DNA of 64,000 bases. Origin: Thecaphora thlaspeos. Its lineage: Eukaryota > Basidiomycota > Ustilaginomycetes > Urocystidales > Glomosporiaceae. Numbering within the stretch: position 1 is the first letter of the stretch; every line of letters begins with the position of its first letter. The stretch lies in NCBI GenBank assembly GCA_900291925.1, contig UWYS01000006.1, forward strand, positions 434,001 through 498,000, in the 5' to 3' direction. Under the pieces are notes generated by a model. It was not told the DNA's origin. It saw only the letters and a list, made by a program, of their open reading frames with translations, and ran no database searches. A program made the position numbers and the translations under genes. Positions 34,642 to 46,064 of the stretch are shown here, piece after piece.

Positions 34642-34715
34642 GGCTGAGTAGCTCAGTTGGTTAGAGCGTGGCACTGTTAATGCCAAGGTCGACGGTTCGA
34701 GCCCGTCCTTGGTCG
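34642..34715 (+). tRNA. tRNA-Asn (anticodon GTT)
   Basis: A complete 74-nt cloverleaf with no intron. Acceptor strands are 34642-34648 and 34708-34714 with discriminator G. The D stem is GCTC/GAGC, the anticodon stem TGGCA/TGCCA enclosing CTGTTAA, and the T stem GACGG/CCGTC enclosing TTCGAGC. The internal RNA polymerase III promoters are clear: A box TAGCTCAGTTGG (34649-34660) and B box GGTTCGAGCC (34694-34703). The acceptor stem pairs through three G-U wobbles (pairs 2-71, 4-69 and 5-68), which is unusual but allowed. Confidence 0.95.
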
Positions 34716-34726
34716 ATCTTCTTAAC

Positions 34727-34730
34727 TTTT
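34727..34730 (+). terminator. RNA polymerase III terminator of tRNA-Asn
   Basis: A TTTT run 12 nt after the tRNA 3' end, the usual Pol III stop signal. A weaker TCTTCTT precedes it. Confidence 0.75.
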
Positions 34731-35233
34731 GAAGCTACACCTTGCCACATTTTGTTTTTGGTTCCCTCACCCTTTTCTCCCCAACAAGGCTGGATGCCGA
34801 CGGCCTACTACTGCACTGTGCTGCATAGATGGTGGCTCGAGCGGGCGAGCGAACAGCAGAAAAAAAGAAGCTGAACCACAGGCTCGGCGGCACGATCCCG
34901 CGGGAGAAGCGGGCTGGTGAGCAGCGCGGTGGCGTGGCTCGCACTCCTCACACTCCAATGTTGCCAAAAGGGTCGTCCCAAACGGACACGTCGAAATGAA
35001 GCTTGACTGAACTATCAACCACGGCCACAAGGGACCATTTGCTCGCAAACACACAGACAAGGACTCGCGCAGAAGGCCTCCCGAACACACACAGCCCCTT
35101 GGCAAGAAGCGGGGCGAATCAGAAATGTGGTCCGACGAGATTGGAGAGAGGCAGAAACGATGGTGTCGATTGCAGAGACACGCGGCAAAATCCCTGGTAT
35201 GCTAGGCCGGTCAAAGAAGGGCGCTGTTTTGGT
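34731..35233. other. Intergenic stretch between tRNA-Asn and TCTP
   Basis: About 500 nt with no ORF that looks coding on either strand. It should hold the TCTP 3' untranslated region at its right end. Nothing else was recognised. Confidence 0.5.
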
Positions 35234-36377
35234 CTAGATCTTCGTCTCCTTGAGGCCGTCCTTCCAGAGGACAATGTAAGGTGTGATACCGTCCTCGCGG
35301 TAGTTGAGAAGAGCGATCATGCTGCGGTATCAGGGAGGGAGAGGGCGCAATGAAAGAGCAGAGGGATCAGTTCGCCGATCAAACCACTGCAGGAACATGA
35401 AAGACAGTGTGGAACGCCACTGCAAAACCAGTAATCTGCGCCACTCACCCATCGGGATCCATCGACTCTCCAGTGAAGAACTCCCAGTCGCTGAAACTGC
35501 CGACAATCTTCTTGGCAAAGGCGGCGGCGCCCTTCTCAAAGGCGGGGACGCGGTCGGGGTTAGTCTCGGCGAGCTTGGTCTTGACCGCCTTCATGTAGCC
35601 CTGTTTGGTGTGATCGACAGGGGAAGCGGGACAGAAGTTCGTGAAGGGTAGCTGATCAGCGACCTGAGCCATTTGAAAACGGACGAACGCGGCGAGTCCC
35701 AGCTGATTCTATCGGCTGCCGTCCCTTGCGGCGTCCGATTACGACGCCATCGTCGGCAAAGGAAGATCACGCGGCCAGGTCGAGGCATCTAGGTAGGAAA
35801 CGTACCTTGAGGTAGGCAAGGAAGCTCTTCTTGTCGAACTGAGTCGACTGGAGACGGAACGAGTGGACAATGTTGATGACCTGCTGTCCGCCGTTCTCGA
35901 GGGCCTCGGCCTGCTCCTCGGCCGAGGGGTTGCCGCCGATGTCGACATCGCCCTCCTGGACGACGATCGTGGCAGCGTTGACCTCGTAGACGACGTCATC
36001 GACGAGCATCCTGCAGAAGACGAAGCGGGCAGCGGCGAACATCGAGCGCAGCGAACCGGAGTGGGATGGATCCGGTGGGTGGAAAGGAAAGATGGGTAGC
36101 AGGTTGATGGTTCAGTCGTTGCTCGTCCGCATCCTTCCGTCCTCCATCCACTTCGAAGGCTGCACGACTATACTCACATGTCGTAGGCGTCCGAGCACAT
36201 CTCGTCGCCGGAAATGATGTCAGTGAAGAGCTACAGTGAAGCGGGAGCGTAAAAGAGAAGAGGCGAGCGGGAGCTTGTCAGCATCTAGGGAAATCCATAG
36301 TCTCGCACATGATCGACACTGCCCATACAGCTGGTGAAGGCGGGGTCGACTGTCGAGGCGATGAGACACACCTTCAT
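35234..36377 (-). CDS. TMA19: TCTP/TMA19, translationally controlled tumour protein
   Basis: Five coding exons: 36377-36372, 36230-36178, 36010-35806, 35600-35449 and 35321-35234, giving 167 aa, the normal TCTP length. TCTP is a small cytosolic protein associated with ribosomes and stress responses. Visible blocks are [49 protein letters not shown] (TCTP signature 1 region), [55 protein letters not shown] and the C-terminal [17 protein letters not shown]. The first coding exon is only ATG AAG before a GTGTGT donor. This start gives the expected N-terminus but depends on that tiny exon. The gene is intron-dense for this window, as often seen for highly expressed genes. Confidence 0.92.
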
Positions 36378-37032
36378 CGTGAAAGAGGTAGGTGTGTTGG
36401 GAGGGAAATGACGGGTAGATGTAAGGTGGTGATGGGTGGTGGTCGCGAGAAGAAGCGTTCGGGCTTGGTTTGCTTGGGTGCACCTCGGGGTCGTCGTTGG
36501 CCTGGTGCCAACGACACACAAGGCGGCAGAACGGGGCGGGTCAACAAGGCAGAAGCACCAAGGCTCAGGGCCGGCAGCTCGACGGGAGGAAAAAAATCGC
36601 AACTTCCTCAGAAGAGGGTTCGAGGCCCCACCGCCCGTCTGCCCGCCAGCAAGCGAAAAGACAATGATTTGGTTTCCTGGCGCATGCACGACGCTGCCGG
36701 GTTGGCCAGCGGACGGAGCCGAAGGGAGCGCGAGCAAAGACAGCCCGTTCCCAACGTGCCAGCGAGACGAAGCACGGGCTTCAAAAGCAAGCGTGCGGTC
36801 AAGGGTAGGCCAACCCTGCAAAGAGGCTGAGCAGCAGACGCGGGCTATGTAACCGTTTCGTAACATCAAAATGAAACATTGCAAGGGGAAATCGTACAGC
36901 TAGGGGCAATCCGCGGCCTCGTCCGTTCCTTCTCCTTCCGCGTCGACCTCCTGTGCTTGCCCCAGCATCCTCAGAAAGGACCCGCTTCTGTCCGCCGTTG
37001 ACCCCTCTGCCTGCAGCAAACGACGCCCGCGC
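36378..37032. promoter_or_regulatory. Upstream region of TCTP and 3' flank of the IRA gene
   Basis: A 655-nt spacer upstream of TCTP. Open frames exist on both strands (for example 36309-36830 +), but none has conserved motifs and they overlap each other, so none is called. No specific promoter element was identified. Confidence 0.45.
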
Positions 37033-40000
37033 TCACGTCGTGCCGACATCAATTAGCCCAGCCAGCAGCTGGGTCGAGAGCTTGGCGAGGACGAGGCGCC
37101 GTCCCTCCTTAAGCGGTGTAAAGGCCCCGCACTCGAGCAGGCTCGCGTAGCCGCTCTCCTCCAGGTAGGCGCCGGGACCACCCCGTTTGGCCGTCTCGTG
37201 CGCCTGCGCCGCAAAGACGGGCTCCGAGACCGCCGTCTGCGCGATGCCGTGTACCGCGTCTAGGATCGCGCCGTTCTGCGAGTTGACCGAGACCTCGCGC
37301 ATTCCGGGCGCCAGCGAGTCGTACCTACGGTGTGGGGAAGGGGAAGGGGGTGACGAAGGGCTCGATGTCAGTGGTCCAGAAACGGTACGGACAGTGCCGG
37401 CATGTGTGGTCTACCCGCGCGTGCGTGTTTACTCACAGTATCGAGACGATGGCCGGGACCTCGCGCGCAGACTCCTCCAGGAAGCCGTAGAGCAGCAGGC
37501 GCTCCGCGTCCGACTCGGCGTGCTGGAGCAGCGATGCGACCAGCGTCACCACCAGCAGGGCGATCTTGTTCTCGAGCACGTCGACGTACTCGAAGAGGCC
37601 GTTGTAGCCGTCGCGACGCGCCGCCACCGCCGTCTCGCACTGGGCCGGCCCGACGCCGGCCAGCTGAAGGAGGCGGCCAAACTCTTCCGGCTTGGTCGCC
37701 GTCGGCAGCAGCCCGATAAAGAAGCCCAGCTGGGTCGCGTGGATCTGACCGTTCTCTGACTTTGGCTCGTCAACGCAATCGAAGGCGCAGAAGCGGAGCA
37801 TCGCCTGCATCAGCTCGGTCGTCACCTCCTTCGTGCTTGGGTGGCGAAGTCCCTTAACGAGCAGCGCTGCCATGCCAAACGAGAAGTTGATCTCAAAGTC
37901 AACGCCCGTCTCGTCGTCGAGCTTGCAGGCGGCCTCGCGGAACTCGAAGCGCGCGTCGAGCAGATAGGCGATGATCTCGGTGCGCTCCTGGGCCGGAATG
38001 CCGCGCTTGCAGACGCTGGTGACAGTCGCGTAGATGAGCTCGACGCCAGCCTTGAACAGTGCGACGTGGCCATACTGAACCATGGAGATGCCGAGCCAGA
38101 ACATCTGCGGGAGATAGCGCGACTTTGTCGGGAGAATCTTGACCACCTTGCTGAGGCAGGTTACGATGCTGATCATCGGCGCTTCGTTGCTCGTCTGGGC
38201 CCACTCGCTAATGCTCCCGCGCAGCGAGACGAGGATCTGGTAGAGAAGATCGTCGTCGATCTCGCCCTGGGCCAGGCAGCCGAGCAGGACAAAGGCGCGG
38301 CTTTGGATGATGGGGTTGTACTGGAACGCCGTGCTCGTCACCAGGCTCGAGAGGCGCGCTCGCCAGCTGTTTGATGCGTCGACGGTGGGTGCCGCCATCT
38401 CAGCGACCTCGTACATGATCGACGCGAGCCGCTCGATGGCGTCGTTGTCCGGCGTCTCGCGGACCGCCTCAGCGGACGCGTTGAAAGCGTTGGTGGGCCC
38501 GCCGGGCAGGCCGAACAGCTGCATGAACTCGGGCTCCGAGAAGCGGTCGAGAAGCGCGCGCAGCCGGGCGATTCCTTCGGGCGTCCGGACGATCGACTCC
38601 TCGGGCTTCTTTGCCTCGCGCGGGTCCTCGGTGCAGAGCGAGTGCATCATGTTGACCGCGGTCCCGTAGATCGAATAGCGCGTCGCGTCGACGCCGTTGC
38701 CAGCGAGAAGCAGGATGACGTGGAGCAGCTCCGGGAGGTAGAGGAGCGCCTCAATCCCGCTGGTGAACGAGAGCATCATGTTCATCCGGATCAGCGTCGC
38801 GATCTCCTTCCACGCCGCATTGTCGTGCAACTTGGCGACGGTCGGATTCTGCGCCGTCTTGGCGATGACGCGCCGCAGCCGCGAGAGGAGCTTGCCGCGC
38901 AGGTTGATCGAGGCGAAAGAGACCATCGTGTCGAGGATCGCCTCGAAGCGCGCCGTGTGAAGGCCAGAATCCATCGCGGCCTCTGAAAAGACCTCGAGGA
39001 AGACAGGGATCAGGTCGTCGAGCCTGCTCAGCTGCGACCAGACGCAGCGTTGCATGATGGCGTACATCTCCGGCTGCTTGGTGGTGATGCTGATCAGGTT
39101 GATGAGGATCTCCTTGATCCGCTTCTGGTACTCGACCTGCTGGTCGCGCGATGTGTGGGTGAACATGACGAGGTTCGAGAGCCACGGCGACATGTAGTGG
39201 AGGCACATCGTCTTCTGGCTTGGCAAGGCACGCTCGAGGCCGTCGAAGAACGAGAGCAGGAACTCGAGTGTCACGCCGGGCGCCGCGACGGCAAAGTCGC
39301 GGCTGAGCTCTGAAACGAACGCCATCGTGTTGGCCGGCAGCGCGAGGCCCTTTGAGCTCAACAGACGCCGGCGCGCGCTGCTGGCGCCAAAGTTGAACGA
39401 GGTGCTGAGGGCGCAGAGGAGGTTGTAGGCGCTCAGCCTGAGCGAGTAGTCGTCGCTGGTGATGTTGAGCATCGCCATGTTGAGCAGCGTTCCGGGGACG
39501 TCGCTCGGCCGGAGGATGCGCTCGACTGGCTTGTTGCTCTTGCCCTTGGAGACTCTTGCCTTGGCCTGGCGCAGCGCCTGGACAATCTCGGCGCGATCCT
39601 GGCTGTTGAAGAGGAATGACATGCTGCCGTTACGGCAGGTTAGGAAGAACGTGTTATCATCGCCGCGGATCGAGATCGAGCGGACGTCGTCAACGTCCGA
39701 GAGGTGGAAGACGTCGTTGAGGCAGGCCAAGACGCCCGGGACCACTTCCTGCGCCTTGAGCGACGTGATCTGGAGGTACTCGCCGCCGATGCGGAACGTG
39801 ACTGGGGTCAGACTGCGGTAGTACCAGACCATGGTGATTTGGTCGAAGCTGAGCTCGGTCGGTGCGGTGAGAATGGCGACCGTCTGCGGGTCGAGCGAGA
39901 GGTTGCGGCGGTCAATATAGGTCTCGAGCTCGGCGATCGAGCTGCAAAAGTGCTGCGCCTGGACGGGGATCAGCTTCGACCACGACTCGACCTTGCTGCC

Positions 40001-43000
40001 ACCTGATTCGGTCGTTCCGCCACCGCCGCCTGCGGTCGAGGTCGAGATCCATGACCGACAATAGACCTTGCCGGCCGTGTTGACGTTGAGCACGTAGAGG
40101 TTGGTGAGATTGCCAATCACGGTCCGCGGGACCATCGAGCTAAAGTAAAGCATCCACTGCGGCGGCGTCATGTGCTCCTGACCGCAGGCGGTCAGGTCAA
40201 TGAGCATGTCGAACTGGCGGTTGCTGTAGCTGTCGAGCACCTGGAGCGAACGTAGTATGAGCCCTTCGAAATCGATCGTCTCAGCAGCCTGGTTGCGGAA
40301 GTTGTAGTAAAGCACCGGCCGGCCCGCTTTCGACGGCGGACCCTCGTAGAAGACGGAGCGGTACAGCTCCTCGTCGATGTTGCGCCCGCTGTTGCGGCGG
40401 ATGAACTCCTGGAAGTTGCCGCCACCAAATGATAGGTCCGGCGGCTCCTCGATCTTGGGGTCACCCGCCTCGGCGAGGATGTTGCAGAGCTGATCGTAGG
40501 TGCGCTTGCCGTCGCGCAGCAGCGAGCTCTCGGAGCGTGAGGTCAGCTGGCGGCCTCCTCCTCCTCCTCCTCCGCCTCCGCCCGCATCTTCGTCGTCGTA
40601 AGCCGCCGTCGTCGCGACAACGTCTGTGCGCGAGAGAAGGTCCTTGCCAATCTTGTCGATGTTGTCGAAGAGGAACTTGTGCAAGACCGCCTGATCGTTC
40701 TGGTTGATGCCATAGCCGTACGCGTGGATCCCATAGCCGAGCGGCTGGTCGGCCGCGTGGAGGCGGTCCGGGTCGGTTCGGGCGTCCGACACCTGGTCGA
40801 GGAAGGCGGTGACCTTCCACACGTTGTTCTTGAGGAACTCGTTGAGACTCGTCATAAAGGGCTCCTTATGGCTAGGGAAGAGGTTGTTACTGGCGAGCGT
40901 GACGAGGATCTTGCTGATCAGCAGCAGGCCGCGACGCAACTCCTTGCCCGGTCCGGTCAAGTTGATGTCGATGATCTGTGGTGCGACCACGGCGGGGCTG
41001 ATGAAGCGTAGGAAGATGAGGCCGCCAACGCCCTGGTAGCGTGAGGCTGGGAAGCGCTCGTCCATCAGGTGGCGGATGTGGCGACAGAGCTCCCGCAGCA
41101 CCGCCGGCACGCGGTGAGCCGACGAGCAGATCGCATCGATGAAGGCCTGGGCCGTCTCCTCGAGCCGAGCCTGGTTCTTGTGGGCGCTCTCGCCCGGCTC
41201 GAGGCGAGTAGGGTCGATCTCGAACGACCAGCCCTTTGGTTTGTCGGCCATCTGCGAAATGAGCGGCGCCATGATCGAGCGGAGGTACTCGTAGCCGTGC
41301 GTTCGGGAAAAGGTCGAGAGCAGATGGGTGCGGAACGAGTTGCTGCGGAAGACCATCTCCTCGGTCGTCGTCATCTGGATCTCCTCTGCTAGCGCCGCCT
41401 TAAGGAACTTGATGATCCCGCCCTGCGAATCGAAGAGGCTTAAAAGCACCGTGTCGAGCTGCTCGACGTCCCAGCCACGGCAGACTTGACAGATCGAGAG
41501 CGCCAGCTGCATGTCGCCCTCGCAGACCAGCTCGACCAGGCGGCTCTGCTTCTGCTTGGCACCGAGTCGCTCGAGCTCGTCGAAGGCGGTCCCCTGGTTG
41601 AGGACGTTGGTCATGATCTGCATAAAGGCGGTGCGGATGCGCGTATCGTCGTGGTAGGCGAGCGGCAGCGAGCTGTGAAGGCCGCTGTCGATGTTGGACG
41701 CCAGCAGATTAGAGAGCGCCAGGATAGCCGAGTCGCGCAGCGGCCCGAAGCTCCGGGCCGCGTCCTTGCTGGCGGAGGTGTTGGCGGCGCTGGCCGTGCG
41801 ACCGGCCGCGACCGCAGCCGCCGCCGCCGCTGTCGCGGAGCGGGCATCGCCGAAGAATTTCGGCTGAAGGCTGCGTTCGAGCGCGGCCGCCTCAGAGATC
41901 CGGGCGCGATTGAGGATCTTGATAAAGTAGTTGAAGTAGAGGCTGAACTGGCGAGTCCTTGCCCACTCGACCTTGTCGTCCAGCAGAAGCGCATCGTCAG
42001 CCAGCAGCAGCGGAAGGCGGTCGAGGAAGATCGAGATGCATTTGAGGCACGAGACGTCAAGCTCACGCTGGAGGCGTTCGAGCTTGTCCGAGACCTGGAC
42101 CTCGTCAGTCGGGTCCGATGTCCACGTGGTGAGCGCCTGGAAGAGGCGATTGCGGACGCGCAGCTCGTTGGCAAACGCGAAGTGGAGCTTCCGCTTCATC
42201 AGCGTCTCGCACATCTGGCACATCGATGCCTTGATCCGCAACGCCTGCTCGCCGCGGCCGAGCGAGTTGGCATATTCAACGTACAGCACCATCAGCGAGC
42301 CGATGTCGACCGTCGAGCTGGCGCCCTCGCCCCCGTCGACCATGCGGCCCAGCACCATCGAGACGACGCCGATGCTCTGCTCGACGAAGACCGTGTACAT
42401 GTCCGCCGTCTTCGGGTAACCGGTGTCCTTGTCGAAAAAGTCACTGAGCACCGCGTGAATCTGGCTCAGCAGAATGTCATTTAGGCGCTGGCCGAGGTCA
42501 AGGCCAAGCGTCTCCTTTGCCTTTTCGCGGACCCAAAGCGAGTTGGAGACAAGCAGGTCGACCATCTCCTGCAGGAAGCGTTCTATCAGCGGGCCCGGCT
42601 GCTCGCTGTGGGCAAATCGGGGCAGCAGCTTGGAGATCTCGTCGGCCGCCGGTCCCGAGATGGCCGCTTCGTTGGCAATGCAGGCGCCGCCAAAGGCGCA
42701 CAGGAAGCCGGCGTAGTTGTGCCACTGGGCCGCCTTTTCCTGGGCCGAGTCGCCGCTCTCATCGGCAATGGGCTTCGCGACGACCTGGGTCAACGCCGTC
42801 CAGCGCCGGTAGGCCTGCTTCCAGGCGATCCAGCTGGCCAGTGAAGGAGAGCGGATGTCGCGCAGCAGCGAGCGGATCCGCTTCTGCTGCGCGATCCGGC
42901 CCGTCTGGACAAAGCCCGGATCGGCGAGGTCGGCAAAGAAGCGGTCCCACTCCTCGAGGCCGTTGTCGTCGCCGCCGAAGAGGTGGCGGATGCGCCTCAG

Positions 43001-46000
43001 AGCCGCGTGGACGCCGGCGCACTGCATCGCCGCTGAGCAGACATCAGTGTCGCTGGAGCAAATCGTCATGAGGAGTGCAATCTCGAGCACAATCTTCTCG
43101 GTCCGGCGCGCCGAGTCTGCGGCAGCGGTGGGGGAAGCCAAAGAAGCAGCAGCAGTCTTAGTCGTTGCCGCCGCGGGATCGCCGCCCTGCTCCTCGAATG
43201 TCTGAAACAGCCTCAGCTGCTGCATGATGCCCCGCTTGAGGTAGCCGAGATTGGCCCGCTGGTGGCTCGCGCTCTCGTTCCAGATCAGGCGCTCGCCTAT
43301 CAGCTGGATGATACAGGGGGCGCAAGACTTCCACGACTCGACGGCGTGGTGGAGGAAGTGCGCGAGCGGCTCGTCGGCAGCGGGGGCGTCGAAGAGGTGC
43401 AAGAGGATCGTAAAGGCGCTGGTCCGGTAGGAAGCGAATTGCTGCGGCGTGTCGAGCAGGACTGCGATCGTGTAGATGAGCGAGAGAACGCTGTCGACCT
43501 GGAGCGAGGCGCGGAGCGCCTTTTCGCGGTCGAACGGGGCGGTGCTGCAGAGACTCTGAATCGACGTCGAGTGCTCGAAGCTGATGCCGTGTGAGGCCGC
43601 CTTGATGTCGAACAGCCACAGCTGCAGGGTGGCCTGGAGCAGCTCGTGGCGGCCGCCTGTCTCGTCAATGCCAACGGCGCCCGTTTTGTTGAGGGCGGCC
43701 GTGGTCCGCGAGGTGGTCCTCTTGTCGACCTTCGGGACCTCGCGGCTGTCGTTGCGCGGCAGCCGGTAGACCATGTCCTTAAACGCGTTGCGCAGCACGC
43801 GGCTGATCTGCGGGTAGAGGAGGTTCACATTGGGGCTCCAGGGCAGCCGGTCGCGCTCGCTCGCTATCAGCACGCACGCCTTGACCAGAGCAACCTTGAA
43901 CGGGGCCGGACTGCTGTCGGCCATGCAGATTGGCGTCAGTTCGCGCATCGCCTTGGCAGGGTCGAGCCGGTACATGGCAACAAAATAGTCGATCATCAAG
44001 GCGATCTCGACCTGCTTGCTCGATTTGACTAGGGGGCGCTGCGGGTCGAAGAGCTTGTCGCGGAGGTCGATCTCAAAGTCGGGGACCAGCAGCCGAAGGC
44101 CAATCTCGGAGCGCGGGGTGCAGGCGGCCGCCTTGCAGATGTCGACGCAGCAGAGGGCGACGATATCGCCGAGCTTGCTGTTCTTGGCGTTCTTGCGCAG
44201 CGTCTCGAGGAAGTTGAGTTTCTTGGAGAGGCTACCGCCGCCCTTGCGCCCTTCGCCGGTAGCCGCCTTGCCGATCACGTCCGGGCAGAGGATCAGCAGG
44301 GTCGTCAGCAGCGGCCAGAACGCCAGCTTCTTGCGCGTCGACTCGGCCAGACTCAGCACCTGGTCGAACAGCACGTCCGGCCCTCCCTCAAGGCGGCGGC
44401 TCGAGAGCGAAAGGTTGGAGAACTCGAGTGGATGGTACTGCACCCACGACCACAGGGCCCGACGCAAGACGAGCGCGATCGTGTACTGGGCCGGCCGTTT
44501 GAGGTGCAGGAACGACGTGCAGAGCTCTTGCACCACGTTCGAGAGCCGCACCCGATTAAGGTTGGAGCACTCGAGCAGCCGCAGCTCGGCCGTGTTGGGC
44601 GACTCCTCGACCGTAGTGCTCAGGTAGGCGAGCCGATTGCGGAAGCGCGCAAACACGACGACCCAGTTGCTCGCGCTGAGGTAGAAAACGACTTGACTCG
44701 CCATGCGGAAGATGCTGGTATGGAGGTAGGCGGTGTTCTCGAGACCCTCGCCATCCCCGTCGAGCGTCATTGTCGAGAGCCACGAGTCCGGGTTGAATCG
44801 TGGCACGTCCTCGCGGCGGTACGACCGGCCGTCGCGGTCTTCGGAGACGTCGAAAGGCGCCCGCGTCGGCGGGAAGACCGGGTAGAGGATAAAGAGGCTG
44901 GACCCGTTGGCGAGCGCCAGCGAGCTCGGGGTGAAGATCTCGGGCGCCCTCTCCTGGCCGACAGCATGCTCTGCCTCCTTGCCGTCGTTGCTGTCCTCCC
45001 TGCCGCCGCGCGACGAGCTGAGGCCATAGCTCTTGCCGCTCGAGAAGCTTGACGTCTGCCCACGCACCTCGAGCTCTCGCAGCGAGCGCTCCGACGGCAT
45101 CGCCCGGTTACCGTACGCTTCGCCCTTGCTGCTGCTGACGCCCTTCGAGTCCTGCCCATCAGTGGCGCCAGAATGCATCGCCTCCTCCCTCGCTACGGTC
45201 TGCTTGATGAGCGTGGTCATGACGCTTAGCACGTACTTGGCCTGCGTGTCGTCCATCGGCGGCGGATCCTTCCAGCCCTGGGGCAGCGCCGATGACGACT
45301 CCTGCGGCGGCGTCGACGTCTGCGAAGACGATGCGTTGTCGCGGCAGGCGCACCTCCAGTGGTGGATCATGCACGAGACGAGGACCTTGAGCAAGAAGAG
45401 TTGCGACTGCAGCACGGCGACCGTCAGCTTCTCCTCGGCGCCCTGCTGGGTGCTGGAGCGGTTGAGGCCTTCGAGGGCCGCCAACAGCTCGCGGATTACC
45501 GAAGGAAGCTGGAACCTGCTAAACCTGACCAGCGTGGCCACACTCGCCCTCACCAGCTCGTCCTCCCTGAGCAGCGATAGGCGCCAACCGGAGTTGCAGG
45601 GAAGCTGCGGCGAACAGGCCATAGAAAAGAGACAGGGCGAAGGGGAAGAAGAGCTTGGGTCAGCCCTGGACGCTGGATGGGAGACGCTGGCTGGGACCAT
45701 TGGTCTATACGTCGGGCGGTCGGCGGACACTCACCCTGTTGACCAGCCTCTGTACAACGCTAGCTATCAGCACTTGGCGCGAGCCGTTGCTGTCTGCGGA
45801 TGTGAAGCCACCAGACGGGCCGGCAGAGGGTGCGGCGAATCCTGCTCCGGAACCACCAGGCATGGATGTGCTGTGCTGTGATGCTGTGCCGTTGCCATAG
45901 GAGAGCGACATGACGCTATCGTGCGAGGTGATGCCGAGGTGGGGGTAGCCGGATGCGCTGGAGATGGAGCTCTGTGGCGCATGGCCGTAGCCCGACACCG

Positions 46001-46064
46001 AGGGACCACCGATGCCGTCTCCTCCGGCGCCGCCGCTGGAGACGGAGCCAAAGGACGTCGTCAT
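37033..46064 (-). CDS. IRA/neurofibromin-type RasGAP
   Basis: Three exons: 46064-45735, 45604-37437 and 37324-37033 (GTGAGT donors), giving 2,929 aa. Ira/NF1 proteins stimulate GTP hydrolysis by Ras and so restrain cAMP/PKA and related signalling. The N-terminal ~110 residues are Ser/Gly-rich. A long helical-repeat region follows. The RasGAP domain has its arginine-finger block VFRSNSFRTHLLSTF (Arg1530) and the FLRFISPAVVAPQIIDI block near residue 1645. A Sec14-like plus PH module follows at about 1870-2150 (LIDLTACGQEHMTPPQWMLY, GNLTNLYVLNVNTAGKVYCR). The remaining ~750 residues match the C-terminal helical region of Ira/NF1. The middle exon alone is 8,168 nt. The size and full domain order make other GAPs unlikely. 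Confidence 0.95.
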
